From an uncultured Oscillospiraceae bacterium (GTDB taxonomy: Bacteria > Bacillota > Clostridia > Oscillospirales > Oscillospiraceae): DNA of 33,027 bases. Shown here piece by piece: positions 1 through 7,206 of the stretch. A model generated the notes under the pieces. The model searched no databases. It was not told the DNA's origin and worked only from the letters and a program-made list of their open reading frames with translations. The stretch is taken from NCBI GenBank assembly GCA_910579595.1, contig CAJTVM010000025.1:1-33027 (forward strand). Reading direction: 5' to 3'. A program made the translations under genes and the position numbers. How positions within the stretch are numbered: position 1 is the stretch's first letter; each line of letters begins with the position of its first letter.

Positions 1-274
1 TCACCTCGTAGTTGAAGTCCACATGGCCCGGCGTGTCGATGAGGTTCAGGCAGTAAGTTTCCCCATCAGCGGCTTTGTAGTCCATGCGTACTGCGCGGGC
101 CTTGATGGTGATGCCGCGCTCCCGCTCCAAATCCATGTTGTCCAGAAGCTGGGATTCCATCTGCCTCTGCTCCACCGCGCCGCAGATCTCAATCATGCGG
201 TCGGACAGGGTGGATTTGCCGTGATCAATGTGGGCGATGATAGAAAAGTTACGAATTTTAGATTGGTCTGTCAT
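1..274 (-). CDS. lepA: Elongation factor 4 (LepA), N-terminal part, cut by window edge
   Basis: LepA is a ribosome-associated translational GTPase that acts on stalled or mistranslocated ribosomes in the cytoplasm. The minus-strand translation opens with MTDQSKIRNFSIIAHIDHGKST and runs through the G1 P-loop (AHIDHGKS), the switch I segment RERGITIKARAVRM and the G3 motif DTPGHVDF before leaving the window, which is diagnostic for LepA rather than EF-G. The ATG at 274-272 has a GGAGG ribosome site about 8 bases upstream. Only about 91 of roughly 600 residues are present. The 5' end, ribosome site and first 21 codons are duplicated just upstream (see 212-684). Confidence 0.95.
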   Translation of the reverse strand, partial: MTDQSKIRNFSIIAHIDHGKSTLSDRMIEICGAVEQRQMESQLLDNMDLERERGITIKARAVRMDYKAADGETYCLNLIDTPGHVDFNYEV

Positions 275-684
275 AAAGGAAACCTCCATAGGCAAATCCA
301 CCCGGGGCCCCGCCGTCAGGTGGGGCGGCGCGAACGCGCCGTTCATTCGGAGCCGCAGGCGGAGAATTCCGCAGGGCGAATTCATTTCGCCCGAGGATTG
401 AAATCAAAACGGGGCCCCCGCAAAATCGTTAGATTTTGTGGGGAGAGGATTTGCCGTGATCAATGTGGGCGATGATAGAAAAGTTACGAATTTTAGATTG
501 GTCTGTCATAAAGGAAACCTCCATAGGCAAATCCACCCGGGGCCCCGCCGTCAGGTGGGGCGGCGCGAACGCGCCGTTCATTCGGAGCCGCAGGCGGAGA
601 ATTCCGCAGGGCGAATTCATTTCGCCCGAGGATTGAAATCAAAACGGGGCCCCCGCAAAATCGTTAGATTTTGTGGGGAGAGGA
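212..684. repeat. Tandem duplication, 235-bp period, of the lepA 5' end and leader
   Basis: Copy 1 (212-446) and copy 2 (447-681) read as identical with an offset of exactly 235 bases, and the identity continues to 684, so GGA is shared at the junction. Each unit holds the first 21 lepA codons, the start codon, the ribosome site and about 170 bases of hairpin-rich leader. Copy 1 is the working start of lepA; copy 2 is a displaced duplicate. A 3-bp microhomology at the junction fits slippage or unequal exchange. An assembly error is also possible. Confidence 0.9.
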
Positions 685-742
685 GGCACAGCGGAACGTG
701 AGCTTTCCCCGCAGGGGGAGCTTGTGCCGGCAACGCAGGCGG
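275..742 (-). repeat. Array of small hairpins between the DltD-like gene and lepA (present twice)
   Basis: Read on the minus strand, this leader holds several small inverted repeats in a row: AAAATC/GATTTT, GGGCGAA/TTCGCCC, GGCGCG/CGCGCC and CCCC/GGGG. The block occurs at 275-446 and again at 510-681. A further hairpin at 685-728 has outer arms GGCACA/TGTGCC and an inner AGCTTTCCCC/GGGGGAGCT pairing. No T-run follows, so these are not clear terminators. The block may be a dispersed structured intergenic element or an untranslated leader. No protein-coding gene is seen other than the lepA fragment. Confidence 0.6.
429..509 (-). pseudogene. Duplicated lepA 5' fragment (26 codons)
   Basis: Copy 2 of the 235-bp duplication carries the lepA ribosome site and ATG (509-507), then 21 genuine LepA residues ending in the P-loop ...HIDHGKS. 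The junction then adds five foreign codons (SPHKI) and a TAA at 431-429. If transcribed, this would be translated as a 26-residue peptide ending inside the GTP-binding loop, upstream of the intact lepA. It cannot be a functional GTPase. It could act as an accidental upstream ORF affecting lepA expression. Confidence 0.8.
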
Positions 743-1780
743 TCAATTAAAAAGTATTTCATAGTCATAGCCTGTCACATACTCCCGCAGCTGCTGGATG
801 CGCTGTTGATAGTCTTCCTTGGTGAGCAGGCCCTCGCCGGTGAGCAGGCACTGGGTCACCCGCCAGGTCACCGCGCCGGAGCAGTGGATGTGGTCGGCAT
901 AATTGTTCAAATCGCTGACGGCCCGGGAGTAGAGGAAGCTGTACACGGATATGTTGTCGTATTCCAGCAGTTGTCCGGCGGCATACTCAATGGCCGTCAA
1001 AATGGCGTCTCGGGAGCCCTCCCGGGTGACCTTGTCCCAGTACAGCATACTGTACGGCGGGAACCAGATGGAAAACTGAACGTCGGGGTGCTCCCTGGCC
1101 CAGGCGCAGATCACGTCCAGGTTATCCCGCACCCCCTCCAGGTAGGCATCGGCGGGAAGTATGGTATCGCTGATCTCCGGACGGGGGTAGCTGACCAGGG
1201 CCCACTCCTTGGAGAAGCCGTGATCGGTGTCCCACAGGTAGGCATCGTCTAGGGTGCGCATCTCGTCGGAACCCCGGCGCAGATAGCTCCGCATGGCCTC
1301 CTGGTAGGTGTCGGCGTTGAGCAGGTATTCCACGTCATCGAAGGGATTGGTATTGTAGAGGTAACCGGGCAGCTCAACCGTCCGATCGCTGTCCGGACGA
1401 ACCAGGATATTGGGATCCAGACAGAAATAGACCTTATCCAGCTGGGGATGGGTGCGGAAGGCCAGACGCAGCGCCGTGTCGAACTCGGAGATCCAGCCGT
1501 CGGGGAAGGTGATTTTCAGCGTTTCCTCCCCCAGCCCGTTGGTAAACCAGCTGGCCCGGTAGTTTGCTACCAGGGAGGTGCCCATCACCACGGCGGAATA
1601 GTCCTGGTGGCGGATGAGGCCGGCCATCTGGTAGCGCTGGTTATCAAACCGGGCGGTATCATCCTCGTCCATGCCGTGAAGGACGAAAAAGGGATCCACC
1701 GTGGACAACAGCAGAATCAGGACGCCAAAACAGGCCAGTACGCCTGCGAGCACTGCGATAAAAAAGTGTTTCGCTTTCAT
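743..1780 (-). CDS. DltD/AlgJ-like SGNH-type protein partnering MBOAT
   Basis: This is a 345-residue protein with one N-terminal membrane anchor (residues about 4-26, KHFFIAVLAGVLACFGVLIL) and an extracellular domain. It contains a Gly-Thr-Ser motif with Ser69 (MGTSLVANY) and a late Asp-x-x-His (D296, H299, in NYADHIHCSG). These are the arrangements expected for the serine and the Asp/His pair of SGNH-fold proteins such as AlgJ, AlgX and DltD. Proteins of this type take an acyl group exported by an MBOAT partner and place it on an extracellular polymer. The ATG at 1780 follows AAGGGGG; the longer frame upstream lacks a ribosome site. It lies 177 bases downstream of the MBOAT gene with a repeat between them. 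The acceptor polymer cannot be told. Confidence 0.78.
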   Translation of the reverse strand: MKAKHFFIAVLAGVLACFGVLILLLSTVDPFFVLHGMDEDDTARFDNQRYQMAGLIRHQDYSAVVMGTSLVANYRASWFTNGLGEETLKITFPDGWISEFDTALRLAFRTHPQLDKVYFCLDPNILVRPDSDRTVELPGYLYNTNPFDDVEYLLNADTYQEAMRSYLRRGSDEMRTLDDAYLWDTDHGFSKEWALVSYPRPEISDTILPADAYLEGVRDNLDVICAWAREHPDVQFSIWFPPYSMLYWDKVTREGSRDAILTAIEYAAGQLLEYDNISVYSFLYSRAVSDLNNYADHIHCSGAVTWRVTQCLLTGEGLLTKEDYQQRIQQLREYVTGYDYEILFN

Positions 1781-1804
1781 CCTGTCAGCCCCCTTTTCAA
1801 AATG

Positions 1805-1957
1805 ATGCGCGTTTGTCCCGCGCTTCCCGTTGTCACGCCGTTCGCGACGCGCGGCTTCGCTCCCTCTCAAGCAAAACCCAGTCCCACTACTTGGGCCTTG
1901 GGCTTTTGCTTTCGCGCCGCTCCATCCGCGCTGCTCACGACGGCTCAGCGCTTCTTC
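1805..1957 (-). repeat. Stop-flush intergenic repeat, copy A (mosaic type)
   Basis: It begins immediately after the MBOAT stop codon and is oriented with that gene. Its 5' block contains GAGCCGTCGTGAGCAG, shared with copies at 8104 and 25766. Its centre is an imperfect hairpin (GCAAAAGCCCAAGGCCCA ... GTGGGACTGGGTTTTGC) shared with the tandem copies at 9074-9369. Its end carries GCGAAGCCGCGC, shared with the 25766 copy, then GCGTGACAA. It is therefore a mosaic of two subtypes. Confidence 0.7.
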
Positions 1958-3406
1958 TCAGAAGTTGGCATAGATGAAGGTGTCCACCCCGGAGAAAAAC
2001 AGTACGGATACCACAATGCACAGCACACAAAGCGCCGCCTTCCATGCCGTGGGGCGGAAGCGTTCCGCCTGAGCCGTAGGGTTGGGGCAGGCCAGCAGCG
2101 CCAAGCCAAGCGGTATCATCAGCAGCGGCACCCAGTAGATCAGCACACGCCCCCCCGGCATCCACAGCTCCTGGAGGTAGTTCAGTCCGTTGGACAGCAC
2201 CTCCAGCGGCAGCGCGGCAGCAAACTCCGGCGTGGGCAGGCCCCAATTCCCCTGGAACAGCCTGCCCAGCAGATCCAGAGCCTGCCGCAGGCTGTCCGCC
2301 CGGAAGAACACCCAGGCCGCGTTGACAAAGATAAAGGTGAGCAGCCACGCCAGGGGCTTGGGCAGGGAGATCTTTCCCTTTCCCAGCCGCTCCACAACCT
2401 GAGCCGCGCCGTGGAGCGCCCCCCAGATGATGAAGCCCCAGCCCGCCCCGTGCCACAGGCCGGACAGCAGGAAAATGATCGTGATATTCCGGCAGGTCAC
2501 CGCAGCGCCCCGGCGGTTGCCCCCCAGGGGGATGTACACGCACTGGCGGAAAAACCGGGACAGGGTGATGTGCCAGCGGCCCCAGAAATCCTTGATGGAG
2601 ACGGCCTGATAGGGGCTGTTGAAGTTCACCGGCAGGGAAATGCCCATCATCCGGGCCATGCCGGAGGCCATATCGCAGTATCCGGAAAAGTCAAAGTAAA
2701 TTTGCAGGGTGTAGCACAGGATCACCAGTATGGCGTCCACCGGGGACAGATATTTGATGTTGGCATAGCCAAAGTTGGCCCCGTTGGCGAAAATCGCGGC
2801 CAGCAGCACCTTCTTGGCCAGCCCCAGGCCGAAACAGTACAGCCCCGCCGCCAGATCGTCCCAGGAGAAGGGGGCGGGCCTGCGCAGCCGGGGGGCCAGC
2901 TCCCCCACCCGCGTAATGGGGCCGCAGGTGGCGGTGGCGAAAAAGGTGAGGCAGCAGGCGTAGTCCAGCGGGGTAACATCCGTCCCAACTTCCCTGTCAT
3001 AGCAATCCCGCAGCCAGAAGATCTGCTGGAAGGTGACGAAGGACAGCCCCAGCGGGGCCAGATAAGCCGGGGGACTGAACAGCCCCTCCAGCGGGGTGAG
3101 GGAGAGGGCAAAGCCGGTGTACTTGAAAAAGGCCAGCACCGCCAGCAGAAGCGCCGCCCCCGCCCACAGCAGGGGCCTCCCCTTGCCCGGGTTCCGGGCG
3201 ATGCGCCGGCCCAGCAGATAGCTTGCCGCGCCCTCCCCCGCCAGCACCAGCAGGGCCAGGGGCGCGCCCCACCCGCAGAAGAGCACCCCCGCGCACAGCA
3301 GGAACACCCTGGCGGCCCGGCTGTTCAGGCGGCTGTCCAGCAGCCGCCACGCGGCCAGCGTCACGGGCAGATAGGCCAGTACAAACAGATGGCTTTGCAC
3401 ATTCAT
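1958..3406 (-). CDS. MBOAT family membrane O-acyltransferase (AlgI/DltB-like)
   Basis: This is a 482-residue polytopic membrane protein with about ten or more hydrophobic segments. The MBOAT signatures are clear: FDFSGYCDMASGMARMMG, then KDFWGRWHITLSRFFRQ with H279, and the catalytic region FLLSGLWHGAGWGF with H319. MBOAT proteins of the AlgI/DltB group move an acyl group across the membrane for attachment to an extracellular polymer. The DltD/AlgJ-like gene downstream on the same strand supplies the second half of such a system. The ATG at 3406 has GGAGG about 8 bases upstream; a start five codons earlier lacks one. No dltA or dltC is adjacent, so acetylation of a polysaccharide or lipid is more likely than D-alanylation. 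Confidence 0.9.
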   Translation of the reverse strand: MNVQSHLFVLAYLPVTLAAWRLLDSRLNSRAARVFLLCAGVLFCGWGAPLALLVLAGEGAASYLLGRRIARNPGKGRPLLWAGAALLLAVLAFFKYTGFALSLTPLEGLFSPPAYLAPLGLSFVTFQQIFWLRDCYDREVGTDVTPLDYACCLTFFATATCGPITRVGELAPRLRRPAPFSWDDLAAGLYCFGLGLAKKVLLAAIFANGANFGYANIKYLSPVDAILVILCYTLQIYFDFSGYCDMASGMARMMGISLPVNFNSPYQAVSIKDFWGRWHITLSRFFRQCVYIPLGGNRRGAAVTCRNITIIFLLSGLWHGAGWGFIIWGALHGAAQVVERLGKGKISLPKPLAWLLTFIFVNAAWVFFRADSLRQALDLLGRLFQGNWGLPTPEFAAALPLEVLSNGLNYLQELWMPGGRVLIYWVPLLMIPLGLALLACPNPTAQAERFRPTAWKAALCVLCIVVSVLFFSGVDTFIYANF

Positions 3407-3421
3407 AGTATTTCCTCCCAA

Positions 3422-3641
3422 GCTCCCCTACGCGGCTATCCTCCGCACTTCTTGTTGTCACGCTGCGGATTGGCCGCATAGCCGGGTCGCTTTCGCTCCG
3501 ACTCGGCCTGGTCTTGGGGCGCTTTGCGTTCTCGCCTTCGGCTCGGTCGGCGCTGGACGTGTGCCGCTGGCGCACAGCGCTCCCGCGCCCGGCCTCGCTT
3601 CGCTCCAAGCTCCCCTATACGGCTATCCTCCGCGCTTCTTT
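3422..3641 (-). repeat. Stop-flush intergenic repeat, copy B
   Basis: It begins at the stop codon of the XRE gene. On the minus strand it reads AAGAAGCGCGGAGGATAG, AGGGGAGCTTGGAGCGAAGC, a variable GC-rich centre, GAGTCGGAGCGAAAGCGACC, CCAATCCGCAGCGTGACAA, and then restarts the first two blocks before merging into the MBOAT ribosome site. It is thus one unit of about 185 bases plus the start of a second. The flanking blocks match the 9074-9369 copies, but the centre does not. Confidence 0.75.
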
Positions 3642-4346
3642 TCAGCGGGTGTGTTCCAAATGCTCGGACATCTCGCCGTTGAGCCGCTCGCCGCAGGTGT
3701 GGACGATCTGGAGCAGGGATTGGTAGGTGCCGGGATAGGCATCCTTCATGGCGGCATGATCCATGGGCGGGAATTTGGCGTCCTTCTTGGTGGAGTTCAA
3801 CGCCTCCACATACTCCGCCTCGCTCATGATCATGTCCGCCCGGGGCAGCCCTGCCTGGAACCACTCGCCGGGGACATTGAAAAAGCCATCGTTTTCGTTG
3901 CCGCTGGCCGCGTGGAGGTGCCGGAACAGGATGTACACCGTGCTGGACAGATAGTTGGCCGCCGCCCGGATGGCCCGCTTGCTGCCCAGCTTGCTGAGCA
4001 GGTCGAACAACAGCCCAACCGAGTTCACAATCAGCTTTTTAGACAGGGTAGCCATCACCGACCCCCGCAGGACGTTGTCCCGCTCGTCAGATGCGTCGTA
4101 CAGGGTGTCCGCGTCCAGGATGGTGGTGCCGTCCCGGCTGAGCGTCCGGCCCAGCAGGAAGTCGGCGGACACGTTATAAAAGTCACAGGCTTTGACAACA
4201 AAGACCAGGCCAGGCTCACGGGCGGCGTTCTCGTAGTGGGAGAGCAGCGCCTGGGAAATGCCCAGGGCCTTTGCGGCCTGCCGCTGGGAAATACCCTTTT
4301 CCTGCCGCAGCAGGGACAGGGTGCGCGCGAAATCCGGATTCGTCAT
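3642..4346 (-). CDS. XRE-family helix-turn-helix regulator with an unassigned C-terminal domain
   Basis: This is a 234-residue protein. Residues about 6-66 form a Cro/CI-type HTH (LSLLRQEKGISQRQAAKALGISQALLSHYE), ending in the common segment VSADFLLGR. Residues about 75-234 are not recognised. They are mostly helical-looking with a moderately hydrophobic stretch (KKLIVNSVGLLFDLLSKLG) that is not a convincing membrane segment. The ATG at 4346 follows AGAGGGGG. It is the first gene of the minus-strand cassette leading to the MBOAT and DltD-like genes and has its own strong promoter, so it may control that cassette or itself. Confidence 0.85.
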   Translation of the reverse strand: MTNPDFARTLSLLRQEKGISQRQAAKALGISQALLSHYENAAREPGLVFVVKACDFYNVSADFLLGRTLSRDGTTILDADTLYDASDERDNVLRGSVMATLSKKLIVNSVGLLFDLLSKLGSKRAIRAAANYLSSTVYILFRHLHAASGNENDGFFNVPGEWFQAGLPRADMIMSEAEYVEALNSTKKDAKFPPMDHAAMKDAYPGTYQSLLQIVHTCGERLNGEMSEHLEHTR

Positions 4347-4435
4347 GACTGTGGTTCCCCCTCTTGTAAGTTCTCGTCAAGGGTCCGTCCGGCTGTCCCG
4401 GGCGGCGTCTTAACAGCTAATAACACAGCAGGTAT

Positions 4436-4464
4436 AGTATAACCACACAACAACGGTTTGTAAA
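4436..4464 (-). promoter_or_regulatory. Sigma-A promoter for the XRE-MBOAT cassette
   Basis: On the minus strand TTTACA (4464-4459) and TATACT (4441-4436) are separated by 17 bases, each one base off consensus. Initiation near 4429 would give a leader of about 80 bases before the XRE start. It diverges from the pta promoter. Confidence 0.7.
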
Positions 4465-4527
4465 GAGCGTCTTGCCAAGGAATCTGATAAAGTCCGGGAC
4501 GGGTTTGTGCTTTTTTCCACATTCCTC

Positions 4528-4556
4528 TTGAAAATGGAGGGGATTGGTGGTACATT
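4528..4556 (+). promoter_or_regulatory. Sigma-A promoter for pta
   Basis: TTGAAA (4528-4533) and TACATT (4551-4556) are 17 bases apart, about 50 bases ahead of the pta start. The -10 matches consensus at four of six positions. Confidence 0.5.
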
Positions 4557-4613
4557 ATACTCAAAGCGGCATCGGCCGTGTCTGGGAAAAACAATTTGGG
4601 AGGTTATTGATCC

Positions 4614-5591
4614 ATGTTCCGAAAACTCATTCAAAAGCTGAAGCACAACCCCAAGACCATTGTCTTTACCGAGGGTTCCGATCCCCGTATTTTGGAGGCG
4701 TCTGCCCGCCTGCTCTCCGGCACCTTCCTCACCCCCATCCTCATCGGCGACCGGGAGGAAATCCTGGAGGCCGCTGACCGGGAGTGCCTCAACGTCCAGA
4801 ACGTCCAGATCCTGGATCCCCTCAACTATGACGGGATGGACGAGATGGTGGAGAAAATGGTAGAGCTGCGCCGCGGCAAAATGACCCCCGAGCAGTGCCG
4901 TGAAGCCCTGCTGAAGGGCAACTACTTCGGCACCATGCTGGTGGCCATGGGCAAGGCGGACTGCCTGCTGGGCGGCGCTACCTACTCCACCGCCGATACC
5001 GTGCGCCCCGCCCTCCAGCTGGTCAAGACCCGCCCTGGCAACAAGATCGTGTCCTCCTGCTTCATCTTGGTGCGCCCCTTCGCCACCGGCGGCAACCAGG
5101 TACTGGCTATGGGCGACTGCGCCATCAACATCGACCCCACCGAGGACGAGCTCATTGAGATCACCCAGGAGGTGGCCAAGTGCGCCCGGATTTTCGGCGT
5201 GGATCCCAAGGTGGCCATGCTGAGCTACTCCACCAACGGCTCCGGCAAAGGCCCCGTGGTGGACAAGATGCGCAACGCCACCCGGCGCCTCCAGGACATG
5301 ATGCTGGACTTTCCCGTGGACGGCGAGCTCCAGTTCGACGCCGCCGTCAACCCCTCTGTGGGGCAGCTGAAGTTCCCCGGCTCCCCGGTGGCAGGCTATG
5401 CCAACACCTTCATCTTCCCGGAGATCACCTCCGGCAACATCGGCTACAAGATCGCCCAGCGCATGGGCAACTTCGACGCCTACGGCCCCATCCTGCTGGG
5501 CCTGAATGCCCCCATCAACGACCTGTCCCGGGGCTGCAACGCGCTGGAGGTCTACTCCATGGCCATTATCACCGCCGCCCTGGCGGAATGA
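4614..5591 (+). CDS. pta: Phosphate acetyltransferase
   Basis: It interconverts acetyl-CoA and acetyl phosphate in the cytoplasm, the first step of the Pta-AckA acetate/ATP route. The 325-residue protein has the family length and motifs: KTIVFTEGSDPRILEA at the N-terminus, LLGGATYSTADTVRPALQ, then SCFILVRP, DCAINIDPT and LSYSTNGSGKGP, and the C-terminal FPGSPVAGYANTFIFPEI and GPILLGLNAPINDLSRG. The ATG follows GGGAGG at about 8 bases. No ackA is adjacent. A strong hairpin follows, so it is a single-gene unit. Confidence 0.95.
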   Translation: MFRKLIQKLKHNPKTIVFTEGSDPRILEASARLLSGTFLTPILIGDREEILEAADRECLNVQNVQILDPLNYDGMDEMVEKMVELRRGKMTPEQCREALLKGNYFGTMLVAMGKADCLLGGATYSTADTVRPALQLVKTRPGNKIVSSCFILVRPFATGGNQVLAMGDCAINIDPTEDELIEITQEVAKCARIFGVDPKVAMLSYSTNGSGKGPVVDKMRNATRRLQDMMLDFPVDGELQFDAAVNPSVGQLKFPGSPVAGYANTFIFPEITSGNIGYKIAQRMGNFDAYGPILLGLNAPINDLSRGCNALEVYSMAIITAALAE

Positions 5592-5613
5592 CAGCGGCTC
5601 TCCCGCTTGGATG

Positions 5614-5649
5614 AACAAGGCCCTCTGCCTCCGGCAGAGGGCCTTGTTT
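5614..5649 (+). terminator. Intrinsic terminator after pta
   Basis: AACAAGGCCCTCTGCC and GGCAGAGGGCCTTGTT form a perfect 16-bp stem with a 3-base loop. Only a short T-run follows on the plus strand. The stem ends exactly where the MITE-like element begins. Confidence 0.75.
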
Positions 5650-5813
5650 AGAACCTGTATTCACAGCCGAAACCGGCGGATGGGCGAGGGATTTTCCCGT
5701 CAGGCAAGGCAAATTTTCGCAGGAATAATTGCGTTTATTTCAAGAAAATTTAACGCGGCATGGCGGGGAAAGACCCGGCCAGACGGTGAATCGAGGTTGT
5801 GAATACAGATTCT
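5650..5813. mobile_element. MITE-like element, 164 bp, 19-bp terminal inverted repeats
   Basis: The left end AGAACCTGTATTCACAGCC (5650-5668) and the complement of the right end (5795-5813), AGAATCTGTATTCACAACC, match at 17 of 19 positions. Inside, further inverted pairs (TTTCCC/GGGAAA and AAATTTTC/GAAAATTT) let the whole element fold back on itself. There is no ORF. A short TTA flanks both ends, which could be a target duplication. The right end touches the stop codon of the arginase-family gene. No partner transposase is in the window. Confidence 0.75.
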
Positions 5814-6685
5814 TAGTTCATTTTCCCCGAAATCCGATGGAAAAGCTCCATTAGGGCGCTCAAATCCTTTTTCTGCGGATCCTTAGTGGGATTGTACTCC
5901 ACACACTCAAAGGAGCAGACCAGCCCCGTGTCCAGCACCGCGCCCAGCGCCCGCTCCGCCTGGGCCAGCGTCAGCCCATCCGGGATGTTGTAGCCGGTGG
6001 CGGTAAATTCCGACGGATCCAGCACGTCCACGTCAAAGCTGACGTGCACCCGCTTGCCCGCCAGCGCCGGGAGGATATCGCCCAGCACGGCCTCCAGGCC
6101 CCGCTCCCGCACCTCCCGGGCGGTGTGCAGGTGTGCCCCCACCAGATCCACCATGCCGTACTCCGGCGGGTCGATGCTCCGGGCCCCAATAAAGTGCAGG
6201 TTTTCCCCCAGCAGGTTCACCCGGTTTTTGCCCACTGTCAGCGCGTCACAGCACTGGCCGCAGGCCGCCGCCAGATCCATGCCGTGGATACAGCCGCTCA
6301 CCGAGGTTTTCTCCGTATTGATGTCGGTATGGGCGTCCACGTACACCACCGCCAGGTTTTCCGGGCCGTAGAACTCCCCCAGCGCCGCCAGGGTGCCCAT
6401 GGCGCAGGAGTGGTCGCCCCCAATCACAACGGGGTACTCCCCCCGCTCCAGCGCCGTCAGGGTATTAGTCCGCAGCCGGCGGCACACCTCCATCACCGTA
6501 TCCAGATGCCGCAGGCCGTCCGGCCAGCTCTCGCAGGGGGCCAGCTTTTCCATGGGCATCAGGGCGGCGGCGCCGAGCACGCGGGGCAGGCCCGCCTGTA
6601 CCAGAGCGTCAAAGGCCCCCTCGCTCCCCCGTGTGGGGGAACCGCAGGACACCGCCGCCTCCACCAGCGCAAATCGACGCGCCAT
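5813..6685 (-). CDS. Arginase/agmatinase-family ureohydrolase, probably arginase
   Basis: Ureohydrolases cleave guanidino substrates to urea with a binuclear manganese centre. The 290-residue protein has all metal motifs: GGDHS, DAHTDIN, GCIHGMDLA and SFDVDVLDPSEFTATG. The arginase-like ending (IPDGLTLAQAERAL, FECVEYNPTKD) favours arginase over agmatinase, but the substrate is not certain. I place the start at the ATG at 6685, 8-9 bases after GGAGGA; a GTG three codons earlier is almost fused to the ribosome site. It lies just behind the rpsT terminator, with only about 18 bases between, so its promoter is unclear. The TAA stop sits on the border of the MITE-like element. Confidence 0.85.
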   Translation of the reverse strand: MARRFALVEAAVSCGSPTRGSEGAFDALVQAGLPRVLGAAALMPMEKLAPCESWPDGLRHLDTVMEVCRRLRTNTLTALERGEYPVVIGGDHSCAMGTLAALGEFYGPENLAVVYVDAHTDINTEKTSVSGCIHGMDLAAACGQCCDALTVGKNRVNLLGENLHFIGARSIDPPEYGMVDLVGAHLHTAREVRERGLEAVLGDILPALAGKRVHVSFDVDVLDPSEFTATGYNIPDGLTLAQAERALGAVLDTGLVCSFECVEYNPTKDPQKKDLSALMELFHRISGKMN

Positions 6686-6703
6686 TGCGTCCACTCCTCC
6701 TCT

Positions 6704-6735
6704 AAGAAAAAACCGCCTGCCGGATGGCAGACGGC
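6704..6735 (-). terminator. Intrinsic terminator of rpsT
   Basis: On the minus strand CCGTCTGCC pairs with GGCAGGCGG (one G-U) around a 4-base loop, followed by six T's. It lies 21 bases after the rpsT stop and just ahead of the arginase-family gene. Confidence 0.85.
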
Positions 6736-6755
6736 TCTCTTTGGTTTTGCCTCGA

Positions 6756-7019
6756 TTACGCCAGCTTGTTCAGCTTCAAAGTCATGGCGCTCTTTTTGTT
6801 GGCAGCGTTGTTGCTGTGCAGCAGACCCTTGGCTGCGGCCTGATCCACAGCTTTGACAGCCACCTTATATGCGGCATCGGCCTCGCTGCGGTTGCCGCCG
6901 GCCACCGCAGCCTCAAACTTCTTCAGGTTGGTCTTGAGCGCGGACTTCTGCGCCTTGTTCTGGGCGGCCTTGGTGGAATTGACCAGGACACGCTTCTTGG
7001 CAGACTTGATATTGGGCAA
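6756..7019 (-). CDS. rpsT: 30S ribosomal protein S20
   Basis: S20 binds 16S rRNA early in 30S assembly. The 87-residue basic protein begins PNIKSAKKRVLVNSTKAAQN after the initiator and ends LHSNNAANKKSAMTLKLNKL, typical of S20. The start is a TTG (7019-7017) about 8 bases after GGAGGAGG; no ATG fits, and the upstream extension of the frame has no family similarity. A TTG start is common for rpsT in Firmicutes and fits autoregulated weak initiation. Promoter and terminator bracket it as a single gene. Confidence 0.95.
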   Translation of the reverse strand: MPNIKSAKKRVLVNSTKAAQNKAQKSALKTNLKKFEAAVAGGNRSEADAAYKVAVKAVDQAAAKGLLHSNNAANKKSAMTLKLNKLA

Positions 7020-7078
7020 ACCAAACACCTCCTCCGATTTTTCATAAAGTTTACAGCGGTTTCCCGCCGCAAGTATGT

Positions 7079-7107
7079 ATTCTAACATTAAAAGAAAAAA
7101 ATTGCAA
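7079..7107 (-). promoter_or_regulatory. Sigma-A promoter for rpsT
   Basis: On the minus strand TTGCAA (7107-7102) and TAGAAT (7084-7079) are 17 bases apart in an AT-rich stretch, about 60 bases ahead of the TTG start. Confidence 0.75.
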
Positions 7108-7206
7108 CACCTTTTTTCGTTTTTTCGTATAGAAACTTTTTCGCGGCAGAAAATAGGGACAAACCGCCGCGCGGGACGCGGCATTCGTCAGGGGAGGAAC
7201 ACGCTT

